From Alisma plantago-aquatica (taxonomy: Eukaryota > Streptophyta > Magnoliopsida > Alismatales > Alismataceae): DNA of 64,000 nucleotides. The position numbers were made by a program, and so were the translations under genes. The DNA is taken from the NCBI GenBank assembly GCA_963693085.1, contig OY856410.1, forward strand, positions 1,393,172,363 through 1,393,236,362, in the 5' to 3' direction. Below are positions 26,601 through 40,900 of this stretch, piece after piece (the first letter of the stretch is position 1; the number at the start of each line of letters is the position of its first letter). The notes under the pieces were generated by a model. It was not told where the DNA came from and made no database searches. It saw only the letters and a program-made list of their open reading frames with translations.

Positions 26601-28888
26601 CATTGTGACTACTCTTATAGAGGCCATGGAGGACAGGTTTGTGGTTACGATATTTTGTGTTTCCTTGTTATCTCTATTCCACCATTTAATCTCATAATTA
26701 TCTGATGGTTTGTAGCTGCATACTTGCAATTGTTTAAGTTTGATAATTTTCTTGTGCCTTGCTATTCTCATCCATTACGATCTTTTTGGATTATATTTGC
26801 TTGACATACTTTGATATGTTTGGCAACATATGAATTATGAATGTATTAGATATATTCATATTCAAATACCTGGCTCCCAAATCTTCTCCAGCCTGCATCT
26901 GTTATCTGCGACACATGATCATCGTTAATGTGAATCCCTCATATTTAATGGCATTAATAAGGGCGACGTGTATATATCAGTTCCAATCCGAATATTGATA
27001 CTGTATGGTGTACACTTTTAATATTTTTTGTATAGCTGAAACATGCATCTGTTATCTGCACCACATGATCATCGTTGGTGTGAATCCCTCATATTTAATA
27101 GCATTAATAAGGACTACGTGTATATATCTGTTGCAATCCGAATATTCATACTGGTGTACACTTTTAATGTTGTTTGTATAGCTGAAACAGATCCACAGTT
27201 GGCATCCACACTATATCTGCCCATCTAATAGCAAGCTTGCTTAGTTTTAATCTGTATCAATTTTTCCCAAGTTTAGAGGAACTGAAATTGCTCTTGGTGA
27301 TTGTAATATCTTTCGTGGGTGTGAATTGCACTGAGTAAGAATTAGCTTATAAGAAACTTCTTCACATTTAATCATTACAGAATATATTACCTGCCTCTTT
27401 CCTCATCTTACAAAAGTCCTACTTATTTAATGACTAATTCCTATGCCCTCCAAAGTAATGTCCTAGAAGCAATGGTATTGGTAAGTAACTGACAGTTCCT
27501 TTCATTCTAGATTTGCCTGAACAAACCTGCTCTGAAACACAAAAGCCGGCCTCTCCTAACATCATATTCTACCAGTAGAGGTTAACTTCCAAGTTCAACA
27601 TTCTTATAGATGTTGATCAGGCTGCATACATCTACCCACAACTCTTAAGATATACCCACCCACACAGTCTTGATGACCCCACAACAAGGAAGAAAATGTC
27701 TGATTTCGGTGCCGGTGGCCACAGAAACATAAATTTCAACAGAAATTTTGATAAATGCGTTCCTGATGTTTTGACGGAAAAATTAACAAATTTATTTATG
27801 AGATTTTACCAAAATGATCTACCACTGTAGATCTACTCAAATATGTAATAATATTTCATATTGATTATGTGGGGGGTGTGGTCTCGTCATTTGCGAGTGA
27901 ATGGCCCTGAACTGTTTCGATGGGGAATTTTATGTCAATTTTCGATGGTCAAATCAATGAATTGAGTTGTTATGGCTTGCAAGTACAATACGTCGACTTA
28001 AAGACACAAATCTGTGCAAAAAAATATGCTCTAGGTAATACATAGTACATGAAAAAGCAAAAAAAAATCGATAACTGCCTATTTCGAAAGTTTTGTTAGT
28101 CCATTTAGATGTCCGATTGCCACCAAAACAGAAATTTTTGGCAAAGACCATTTCATCTAAATTTTGAACATCGCCCCACAATTATAAAACAAGTGGCCCT
28201 TCTAGTTATGAAGTCCCTAGATAAGATAGATGTAGAACCATACCATACTTTCAAGGCGGTAAGGCACTATGGTGCCTGTGCTTGGCCTTGCTGTCTAGGT
28301 GCACCTTGACGATAATATATACATCGTTTATTTGTGACTATTTTTCTCTACTATATACATTTTTTTTCATTGTATTACACGTCTCCTGTATATTTGTATT
28401 ATATGGTCATATAGGTAGGTAGATCCATTTTATAGTTAATTCCCTGAATCAAGACCTAAGATAAACCCAACAAAACAAATTTATTCCGTGCACAAAGCCA
28501 TTGTTCAAGAAAGTGGTATGCGGTGTATGGGCGGAGAGGGTACCACATAGAGTATATGCAGTATTCGGGAGTATATATGGAGTATATGTGCTTTTGGAAT
28601 TTTTTCATCAAATTAATTATATATAAAATATATATTGAAAGTATAAATAAATATTATGAATATAGATGAGGCACTTATATATATTTACATATAAACATAT
28701 TAATATGCAGGTATGATATACTTATATATGTATATATATTGAATGTGTTTGTAATTAAATGTACAGATTTTGATCTATATGTATGTGTATATATATGTAC
28801 AAATATGTGTAGACCGTGTATAAATGTGAATAAATCGAAATGCATATACACGTGTACAAATTTGTTTCTATATGCAAATATATTAATA

Positions 28889-28938
<50 letters not shown>

Positions 28939-31900
28939 GGTGCATGCTATTTGCTGTTGATATTGCGTTAATTGATGAAAGAAAAGATATATTGAATGAT
29001 AAAGTTGAAATATGGAGAAATACATTAGAATCCAATGGATTTACGATCAATAGAAGCAAAATTGAATATATGCATTGCAATTTTAGCCAATCTAGAATTG
29101 CTAATGGTGGGGTCAAGTTGGATGGAATGAATGTATCGATATGTGATAAGTTTCGTTACTTGGGCTCTATTATTGAAAAGGAGAGTGAGGTTCAAGATGA
29201 CGTTTGCCACATGATCACAACATGATGGTTGAAATGCAGGAGTGCAATTGGAGTAGTATGTGATCAGAAGATCCCTCTCAGATTAAAAGCAAGTTCTACA
29301 GAACACCTATACGACCAACCATGCTATATGGGAGTGAATGTTGGGCAATGAAGAAACTAGGTCTCAACAAGATGAATGTGGCAGAAATGCGTATGCTGAG
29401 ATGGATCTGCAGGAAGATGAGAAATGATCGTTTGAGGAATGATATATCAGAAACAAAGTGATGTAGGACGAGCATAGCCTTTTTAATGGTATTTATAAGG
29501 TTTTAACAGTTACCTTGTGTTTTAGGAGTTATTTGATATTTTCCCAGTTGTCTTGTAAGGCCTGTGGTTTAGTCCCACATTGGCTAGTTGTCTAGTAAGT
29601 CGGGTTTCAAAACCTATATATAGTCTTTGTAATGCTCTTTGCAAATCAGACTTGATGAATGAAATCTTTTGATCAATATTATTCCCTTTTGATCAGTTAT
29701 CTTAGATTAGTTTAGATCTTCATAATTAGTCTTAGATTTTATTCATTAGGTTCCACATTATATTAGATTAGTTTAGATCTTCAAATATTGTTGCTGCTTC
29801 TATATGTCAACTTTGTATATGTGCATGGCTTGCTATATATGCATGTAATAGAATATAAAATAATATACGTCTCTAGTCATATAATACATTGCTGCTGTAC
29901 ATTGTATAATATAAAACAAAACATTACTGTATTATACATTCTATAGTACATTAATACATAAATTACATATCTAGTTATCTATTGCATACTGTATTTATGT
30001 ACCTTTCTGTCTTATATAATACATTAATCCATTCTATAGTACGATATATATTCTACTGTTTACTGGATAATAATAAATTATATAAGATATCCTATATATT
30101 CTATTGTTTACTGCATAATGTATATTAATACCATGGTGCAGGACTTCGACTTCGTGTCGACTTCGCCAGGTGTGGAAGTGGAAGTTTGTGGAAACTTTGA
30201 GGAAGTTTCGAGGAAGTTTAGACGCAAATTTCGACAAACTTCGATGCTGATTTTTGAAGAAGATGATGTGAATTTGAAGGAACTTCGATTGAAAACTTCT
30301 AATTATGTTATACCTCTCTCTTATAATTGCTAATTCAGCAAAAATACACGATTCATGAGTCTTTAGCCCTAAGTTGGTCGACAATATGTTGTGCGCCTGC
30401 AATGGTAAAAAATGCAATACACATACTAATACAATTCAAGTGTTGAACATATGTATTATATACAAATATACAACCAAATAGTAGTTACAAGACCCTCTCT
30501 AGGAAAGAGTGGTAGCAACAAAGGAGTTGATATTAGAAGTTGTGAAGAGGGTTGGAGCCAACACTTGTGTATTATATGGCCGTTAGTGCACTAGTTAGAA
30601 TTAATGTTCTGGGTCGTCTCAATTTCGCCCCAACTTCGCCAACTTCGAGGAAACTTCGACAGCTTCGGTGAAGTTGAGATGAAAATACATACAAAAAAAC
30701 CATCTTAGAGGAATTCTGGGAAACTTCTCCCCGAAGTTTAGATGAAGCCGAAGTATTGAGGATTCGACTTCGCCCAGGCTCGAAGTTTGAAGTTTTGGCG
30801 AAACTTCGCCCAACTTCCATAGTTATCCAGGCTCCCGCCTGGGCTCCGCCTAGGCGGGCCTAGGCCACCTAGGATCTAGGCGGACTGCCTTAAACTGGGC
30901 GCCTAGGCTTTCAGATAACGAAACCGGACACCTAAGGCCTTTTTGGCCCAAATTAAGATACAAATACCAAATTAACATGTGTTAGGTCTGAATTTGTTCA
31001 AATTAGATCCAATTTAGTTATTTTATGGAAGAAATAGATATGATTCATGCCAAATCAGATCTAAAATAGGCCTGATTTGGGGAAAACATGTCTATTTTGG
31101 GGAATTAGGTCTGGTTTTACCAAATTAGAGCTCGTTTATGTCAAATGTAGGACAAGTTAGGGGAAGTTACATCTGATTAAGTCATATTATGCCAATATAG
31201 GTAAGACTTAGGCCAAATTAGGGCAAACAAAGTTAAATTAGGTCCAATTATATCATGTTAGGTCAAATTAAGATCAAATAGGTCTAACCTAGGTCATGAT
31301 AGATGTGGTATAGCAAGAAGTTATGATTGATTAAACGTAAGGATAACCAATACAAATGTACATATTGATGTTATATTTGAATATAGCTAAATGTATACAC
31401 AATAATCATTTATATATATGTAAAATATAAACAAATATGAAGAACACCTTAGCTCCCGACTAGGCGCCTAGGCCCACTAGGCTTCCCTTGGGTTGGAAGG
31501 ACCGCCTGGCCGCCTAGACAAGTATGCCAACTTCGCCGAAGTTTAGTTCCATGATTAATACATCGTATATCTATTGCTTACTGCATTTTAGTAAGCAAAC
31601 TTATACATATATTTACTACAGTAACAATATACTATTTGGGTATTACAACTATGTCTAAAATTATTGTGGGTGTTTTATTTGTTGTGTAGGGTGTCTAGAT
31701 AAGTAGAAAATTTCTTTGTAAATGTTTTACTTATATACAAATATGTATTTTTTTCTATTAAATAATGTAAGAATTTAAGTACCCGCTTTTTCAAAAAGCA
31801 CCCGCTTGAGCGCCCACCTTGCGCTAAAGCGGCCACAAAGTGCTGTCCGCACCTCCCACTTCCCGCTTTCTAAAACATTGGTCAAGACGCACCCCCTTGG

Positions 31901-34900
31901 GTTTCCTTGACGCCTAGACGCACCCATAGTAACAAAAGTTTCCGATTTTTTACAAAAAATCCGTGGTTTTTTGCGATTTATAGGCTCCAAGATATTCACC
32001 ACGATTAATACGTCACTTGCTGATTTTTCACAACTTTTCACGATTTTTCTCGCCTTTTCACGATTGTTCGTGACTTTTCACGTTTTTTCACGATTTTTCT
32101 CTTTTAAGTCGTTTGCTCTTTTTTTATCAAACCATGTACACAAAAGTTCCTTATTTACACTAAACCTCCAAACCCCCACTCTCCCAACAGTCCATTGTTA
32201 TTATTAAACTATTCTTTAATTATTTTCCTACTTTTTTCACTCAATAAGATTGTATGTATAGAGACCTTAATAGTTACATGTGTATCTAATATGTATGCAT
32301 ATATACACACACATATGTATATATATGTGTATATATACATATCTGTATAGATAAGCATATATATATGTATATATAGAAGACTTATTCTCAATTATTTCCG
32401 ATTAGTTGACCGAACTATGACCGAAATATATCAAATTTTTCGCGATTTTTTCTGAATTCCGATTTTTCCGGACAGCCGAAAAGTTGCCGAATCCCGAACT
32501 TGTCACTATGGACGCACCCGTAGATGAAACATCTTATAACACAAATTGCCGTATGACGCCAAAGGTTGGTTATGTATTATTGAACATATTCTACGGAAAG
32601 AATTAAATCCCAATAGGGAAAAATACGTGAGCAAGTAGAGTAAATTGGTGATCAAGTAGAGCCTTGGACCAATGAACTAAATTCTCTCGAATGCCCCCTC
32701 ACTTTGTCATCTTGGATGCATACAAGCATAGTTTGCTTCTTCATGAGACAGGTGTAGAGTCGTCCTTGCAAACATAATTATACATTACGTCAACAGTTGC
32801 TAATTTCCCGCGGAACGTATTCTTGAGAAAGAATTTGGATAACCCAATTTGCCAATGGACCAAGCTGCCTTGGACCAACAAACCCAGTTCTCTAGCATGA
32901 CCGAATTATATGCTATCTTGGATGCATGGAAACCTTGTCCATATCCTCATTTGAGTATAAAATTATGATCTAAGGTGGGACCGTGGGAGAGACCTGCATA
33001 TTTCCATCATGCAACACTTAAGAAAGAGAGGAATGCTGACTCTTCTCATGAAAGTATTCCCAATGTTTTTAACAACTTTACTGTAGAAATCATGATGATT
33101 TAATAATCAACCAATCATGTACGCCCACTCAAGCCATAGAATCATTTTCCAAATAGTAAAATCTTGTGCATTGATGCTAACTATCTACATCCTAGCTATT
33201 GCACAAACAAGGGAGCATCACTTGGTTTTTACCAACCAGTCCACGACATATCTCTAACTAAGCACACACTTCAACGAGTAGTCTTCGTCCCTTGACAAAT
33301 AGGCATAACCATAAATGTATAGATGTTTTAAGATCCCATCTTTCAACTTATTCAGAAGAAAGTTTGCTTCCAACCATTTATGCCATATGAAAACACACTT
33401 TGCTTCCAACTATTAATACCAATATCAATGTCAAAATTTCCCTTCCCAATACACATTACGTAGTCCAACATTGTCTATCTTTTGAAGAACTCTAAACTTG
33501 TATTTGAAAAGTAACAGGATATAGGCAACAATGGCATATATATTTATCTGGTTGGTCTATATTCCTCCAAATAGACTTCAATTTTCATCCACTAAGACAA
33601 TGTTGAATGTGTTGTACCACGAGCATTGAAGCGCCAACCCTTAGGAAGAATATTGGGATTGAGATGCAAACTCCAAATAGGCAAGAAGGGAGCAAAATGT
33701 AGTGCATTCAATCCTATTGATTTTGGTGAACACAGTTTCATATCTATTTCATATGTCTATGAAAATCAACTCATATCTTTGGATGCTAATTCTAAGCACC
33801 AAACCTTGTGCATTCCATGTCTTCTGCAAAGAAAATAACATGTTGAGAGAGTTATCAATGCTCCCGCCTAGGCGCACCTGGGTCCCCTAGGATGGGCTGC
33901 CTTAAACTGGGCGCCTAGGCTTTCGGATAACTGTAGTGGTTGCCTAAGGCCTTTTAGGCCCAAATTAAGACACTTATAGGCCATATTCAAATGGATTAGG
34001 TCTGAATTTGGTCAAATCAGATCAAGTTTAGTTATTTTAGGGAAGAAATAGGTCTGATTTAGGCCAAATCAGATCAAAATTGGTTAGATTAGGTCTAATT
34101 TGGGGGAAATAGGTCTGATTAGTGGAAAACATGTCTTATTTGGGGAAAATAGGTCTGATTTTGCCAAATTAGATCTTATTTAGGTAATGTAGGACAAACT
34201 AGAGGAAGTTACGTCTTATTCGGTCATGTTATCACAAAATAGGTCTGACGTAGGTCGTATTAGGTTAGACTAAGTTAAATTAGGTTCAATTTAGATCATG
34301 TTAGGTCAAATTAAGGCCGAACTTGTGTAGCTTTTGTCATGACAGGTGTGATTTCGGTGAACTTATGATTGTTTAAGCTTAGGGATAACCAATACAAATA
34401 ACGAACTATGTATATACTTGAATATATCTAAATGTATGTGCAAAATCATTTATATATATGTAAAATTTAAACAAATATGAAGAACGCCTAGGCGTATGTA
34501 TATACTTGAATATATCTAAATGTATGTGCAAAATCATTTATATATATGTAAAATTTAAACAAATATGAAGAACGCCTAGGCGCCTAGGCCCCCTAGGCTT
34601 CCCTTGGGTGGGAAGGATCGCTTAGCCGCCTAGACAACTATGGTTGAGACTTGAGAGTGTCTTAAACTTCTAAACAAAGCTTTATTCGTTGATCTAGACA
34701 TCTACACCGAGTCTCATCATCTTCGAGATGCATATGGACATCTCCTGGGCAAAATATGGTGACCATGTGACCATATACAATCATGATTCACCTGACCATA
34801 TTTTGCAGGTAACCAACAATATGATCCATATATCGTATCACGTCTGATCCGGCTGTATTTTGTCCTTATATTGCAGGTAACAGACAATATGGTTCAGATA

Positions 34901-37900
34901 TCGTATAACGTCTGATCCGGCTGTATTTTGGCAACGACCACTCATACTATCACGACAGTTAACCGTATATGGTATATATCAGTTCGATATGGGGTATGTT
35001 TGTTTGTACATAAATGTTTAGAAAATTTATACTTGGTCAGAGTATGACCCCATAACATAGCTGATTGGAAAGAAGGATCTATGTAGCTGACCCCAACATT
35101 GAGAATAATTTAAGGAGGGGCCAAGTTGGATGTAGTGGATATACCAAAATGGAAGAAGTTTTCTATTATTCAAATGAATGGCGATGTTCGAGATGCAGCT
35201 TGTCATAGGATTACAACATGATGGTTGAAAAGGAGGAGTTCAACTGGAGTAGTATGTGATTGGGCAATCCCACCCGGATTAAAATGTAAGTTTTATAGAA
35301 TAACATTACGACCAACCATGCTATAAGGGATTAGGCGTTGAAGAAATAAGGTGTCAACAAGATGAATGTACCAGAAATGTCAGGAAGCATGGATACTCCA
35401 AAATAGGTTTCGTTCTCGTCGGATACGAATTTGGATACTAGTACTCCTTGGATATGCCTAGATGCGTGCTGGATACTTCTTTATGCATATCCAGGTTTTT
35501 TTCTTCACTATTTAAAGCGTGGGTACTTCATGAATAAATCTTGGATACTTGCGTGGATACGGCTCAGCCCATTTATATAGAGATAACATACATAAAATAT
35601 GATGTGATTTGTGAGTATGTGGCCATTGATTACTTAATTGTATATTTTCTATAATTTTATTTTTGGCTCTCAAATAAATTTTAGAGTTTTGGGACTGCCA
35701 TGAAAATCATTGTGTATGGAATTATTAGATCTAGTCAACATTTTTATATTACAAACTTGACATTCTAATAAAACTATTGCTTGTTTGTAATTGTAAGAAA
35801 CTTGTTATTTCTTGTTAGTAACCTACTATTCGTAATTTACTGTTAATTCTAAATTCTAAAAGAACTATTACTGTGAGTGGTCAGATTATCTGGATTAATG
35901 ATTATCATTGACTATTTGTTTTAGTAGTAACAGAGCCCGCTTTTGAATTTCTCTGCTCTTTCCAGCTAATGTTGAAGCGACTTTAGCTAGAAGTCGTCCC
36001 TTGTAAAAAAAAATCTTGAGATTGTCTTGGAAACGTAATGTTAGTTCTCAATTATTCTACAAGTCTTGGCTCACAAAACAAAATTCGAAGTTCTAACTAC
36101 AATGAAATCAGGTTGAATATTATTTATGAAGCTGTAAATGCACTATTTTATAAACTTAGTTGTTATTAAAAGTATGACAATGGCCATATTAAGTTTATGA
36201 TATCAATTCATTAGGGTGCTTGTTATTAGGATTTTGAATCATTGTGATGCTAATTCAATATCTTGTATTTTGTTGCTAAGAATATCTCTTATAGTCTCAT
36301 TCTTATCAAAATTCCAGATCTATTGTCATCTAGTTTCAGGTTCTTTTTCCTTGTGAGTCAAGTACTACATCCCCTTGAACTATATCTTTGTTTCTACTTT
36401 ATAGTATCCGATCTGCACCAGTACTCCTATCTCTTTTAACCAATTTTTTATCTCTCTTAATGAAGGACGTCTTGCAATTGAGTGTGATGATCATGCACCT
36501 TTGTAGAAATATACGATTACAATATCAGAAGCATGAAACGTGGCAATAGTGAATGTGGCTATAACTATGTTAATATAGAGTACAAGGGATCAAATACTAG
36601 GGCAAAAACACACTCGCTGACGATTCCATGCCATGCGATCAAAATTTGCTCAAAAGTTACTAGAAAACACCCAAGTGAAATGCAACAGATTGTTCCTATG
36701 GTCGAACAAAGATCGATATATGTCATGTCCAAAAAGACCCCATTTCATTTATATTTATCTTTGAATGAAGTTAAATGGTCTTAATTTGCATATTAATGTA
36801 GAAAAATAGGTAAACATTTTAATTTTGAAATATTTTTTGTTCTATCAAGCCATACCTATCTCCTAAATTTTCATAGATAGCCATATCCTGTATCAGTAGC
36901 TGTGTTCGTATCTTTATCTGTGTGTCATAGCTGAAATCTTTTTGTTGAGATGTATGTGTGGGAAGACAAAGACAAATTGCTTGAGAAATGACACATAACG
37001 AACAAAGTGGGGGTGGTGAGTATTGAGGATAGATTACGCGCAGATCACTTGAGATAATATGGATATATACAACAATTCAAAGCAATGCTGTTGAGTCGAG
37101 CATAGCAAATAGAAGAAGAGCCATAGTTGAATCAACTTGCGAAGAACTTATAAGGACAGATCTTGAAGCTTTACATCTTGATTTGAATATGAACTACAAC
37201 AGAGATGATAGGATAAGCTAACATGGTTGGTATCGAGGCTTAGATGATGATGATGATGATGATGATGATAAAGAAAGGGCATCCAACTTACTTACCCTAA
37301 AAAAGGACCACATCCTCAGTTGACTTTGTTTCGGAGTAGTTTAACATAGTTGCAAGCACATGTCTACTGTAAAACATCCATACATGCTGTCCACTTTGGG
37401 TTGGTTCCACAAATATCTTTTATACCACTTCAATGTTATCATCTCTAGTGAGCAATGTACCATGCCAATTTACAATTAAGTCACACTTGGTCCAATAGTT
37501 TTGTTTTTGGGTTCTTGCATTGCTATATTTTCTTCAGAGATACAGTTTAATCTATAACATCTTACAGATATAAAGTTCAATATTAGACATTATCTTTGTC
37601 CATATGGTCATTATGTTTGGTCAAGTCTTTCTTATGTCCCGCTAGTGGGGTGCTCTTCAGATGTTAAAATGTATGCATTTGGATAAAAATGTGGTTGATG
37701 AATCAGGTTTAATGACTAGATTGAGTTTTTTTTCACTTCTATATATGGATTTGTTTGCTAAGTTAGCATGCTGGACTGTTGTATAGCTGCACGACTATTT
37801 CTGTATCATATTTATTATCTCACATATTCAGTGTGTGTGTGTGTGTGTATAGTTTTCGTGGTTTTGTTTCTTGTTGATTCCTTCATGCATTAAAAATTTA

Positions 37901-40900
37901 TATCTGCAGGAATTCTGCCAAATCCCGTGAAGGTGCTTTGCTTGGATTTGAATGCCTCTGTGAGAAGCTTGGGCGATTATTTGAACCGTATGCTTGAATG
38001 ACCTTTATTTTCTTTAGATCTCTAAGGTCTTGATATTAATTTGATATCTATTTCAGATATGTGATCCAGATACTACCATATCTGCTGGTTTCATTCTCTG
38101 ACCAAGTGGCTGCAGTTCGTGAAGCTGCTGAATGTGCTGCTCGTGCAATGATGTCACAACTCACTGGTCATGGGGTGAAGCTCATTCTTCCATCGCTTCT
38201 TAAGGTATTCATTATATTGGGATACCATTGTATTCTACATAAACCAATGGCTTTCATATAGTTCTACATCCACACCTGTTTAAACTTGACAGTTTGTTTT
38301 CTATCTCATTGCAACTGGTAAGAAAATCCTTAGTGTACTTGCAGTGTGCTATTAGTTTCACTTTAACATCTCCCTCTCAGTACCTAAATAAAGGTACCAG
38401 GACTTGAATTAGGTGTCCCTATGTATGTGTGCGAATCACTTGCCAACATACCAATTTGATAGACGGTGTTATTGGTGTATTTAATGAGACATGAAAATAT
38501 ATTGGAACAAGGACTTGAGAAAACAAGTATTTGAATTTTATTGCAGTAAAAGAAACTATATACATGAAAAATATCGATCGTACCACTTAGCAACCTTCTA
38601 GGAAAATTCAAACAATCAAACGCAACTGCATAACATTATTCAGGTAGAATTCGACGCTGTGCTAGTGTTTCTGAAGACCTAGATGGTCCATATCAAGTTA
38701 GTAACTGTAGAAACAAATGGTTTTTCATAAGTTGTTTGGAGTGGAAAGTTTCTTTTGTATACCCTTTATTATTAACCAGCTATCTAGGAAAAAAGAGCGG
38801 AATCTCACAGTTCCACAACAGCATTGGTCCTTCTGATAATGCTCCCACTTTCAAAGGTTAGCGATACCCTTGATAAGGAAGCAAATGCTTGAGTGGCTCT
38901 GACCCTTCATCTTCTCTTCTGTTGAAGATGAGAGGACAAAAAGACAAGTAGAAGACATTGCCTAGAAGTTGACCATTGACTAGGCCTGATTAGGGCTACT
39001 CTCCAGGCAGTCAGGCACCAGGAGAACAACAACCTTGATGTGTTTGAAGGCACTCCCTTTGGCAGGATCGTCGTGAAAGAATTGGGATCTGAGAATTATC
39101 TGCGAGGTTGAAAAATTCGGCATTCAGATATTATTTGTAAAATTTGGATAAAATTTGACTAAGATTCAGTAAAATTTTGGTCAAATATTGGGGTATAATT
39201 AGGTTAAAACTCTGTACAGTACAATATGTATATATACAAACAAATGTTACATGTATATACACGTGACACACATTGATCTATGGTTATATATATCCAAACA
39301 CACGATATGCTTACCGATTCTCTATTCCTGAATGCCAGATCACATATTCATAATTGACTTGTTCGGGAAATTGGTGAACAATTTGTGACATTCGGGGATA
39401 ATTCGTAAAATAGGTGAATAATTCGTGGAATTTGGGAATTGTACAGATTTCTTAGGACGTAGCATTTGTCACAAAGTACGTGAATTCTAGACAAATAATT
39501 AAAAAATTCAGAGAGGTTTCTGACTATGGGATGGATTAGGTTCTGAGACTAGGATACTTCTTTTCATAGATCAACAGTTGCTTCTGCATGTCCGACAGGG
39601 TATCCACTGTCATTGATGGTACGAATATCCAGTTTGACCAAATTTAAAAAGCAACCTGCTGCAAGAGATAATGCAACTTATCTGTGAGAATTGAGATGGT
39701 GTACTACAGACTGCTTGCTGTTTGTTTTACAACCAGATTAACAATTGGGATTTTTTCTTCTTTTAAATTTCCATTATCTTCCTGGTCGAACACCCGTCTT
39801 ACTCAAGAATGACACTTTCTGACATGTTTTTTAGCAACACATATATTTCCTTTAACTATTGATGACTCCTATCTATATGTCCCTATATGATAAACTCATC
39901 ATTTTAGATAAACTCATCATTTTGTATCTAATGATTATGTTGTATTCATCAGGGTCTTGAGGATAAAGCATGGAGAACTAAACAAAGTAGCGTTCAGCTT
40001 CTTGGTGCCATGGCTTATTGTGCACCTCAGCAGCTATCTCAATGCCTTCCTAGGATTGTTCCCAAACTTGCTGAGGTTATAATCGGCAGCAAAGATGCCA
40101 TTTCTTGTTGACTTGCGTACTTAATATTAGCTGTATGCGCAGTCGAAAGTGTCTGTTTTCAATAATGAAGATTTTAATGATCCTAAACCAGTTTAGTTTT
40201 TGGTGCAACTGTTAAAATATTTTTGTTCAGGATTTCACAATTAATTTTAGCAGATGAAATGTTCATTATATTTCAATATTTGGTGCACCTTTTTGTTGCT
40301 TTCAGGAGTTGTACTGTATTAGCATTTCAGCCATTAGTAAGCCCTTTGAAGCTAGATGTGATCATGAATGGTTCATGTATAGGATTATCTACATTTCATC
40401 TCTCTATTTTTTACAAAGTAATCTCGGTACTCTATTTTTATTTCCTACATCTAAACTGATCTTATCAAATGTTGTCATTGGAAATTTTTGTGCTGAGTTA
40501 TGGAACTCCCGGTCTTGGTATTCTAGTACTCTAGCTAGCTGCATATGCTTTTCCCCTCATTTTAATTTTTGCAATTAGTAAAACCTGCTGCTCCTATTTG
40601 AATATATGGACTTGGAACCCCATTTTGATTTTGTATGAAATGAATAGAGTTATTACTAGTCTTGTTCTTTATTTCTTTATTTTTTCATGTCTCTAAAAAG
40701 ATATCTTCAACATATGACGATCATTTCGTTTGGATCTTCTTTGATAGGTTTCTCTATATCTCTTTGTAGTTGTGAAATTGTTTTTCTGGCTCTCATGTTG
40801 CAGGTTTTAACTGATACACATCCCAAAGTTCAATCAGCTGGGCAGACTGCTCTTCAACATGTAATTTGCTTTTTTAATTTAACTATCTAAGCTATCTTCA

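Larger units (their letters stand above)
26637..37909 (+). other. Intron 15, 11.3 kb
   Basis: Contains a 150-bp tandem duplication, the element 27685-28173, a CATACTT end fragment (28244-28440), LINE fragments, an LTR-like repeat, nested elements 30132-31553, the elements 31925-32510, 33850-34642 and 35381-36932. 32520-33830 shows no recognisable gene; it holds two diverged copies of a CTTGGACCAA...ATCTTGGATGCAT stretch about 200 bp apart. 37280-37900 is plain sequence with a (GT)n run near 37832. Confidence 0.7.

Noticed and set aside
25994..31886. One large CCGCTT element with ends at 25994 and 31886
   Set aside because: GCN1 exon 15 and intact unrelated elements lie between; these are better seen as separate fragments.
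39091..39528. Possible TIR element in intron 17
   Set aside because: One end resembles CATAGTCAG-type termini, but the other end and flanks match poorly; not supported as a separate feature.
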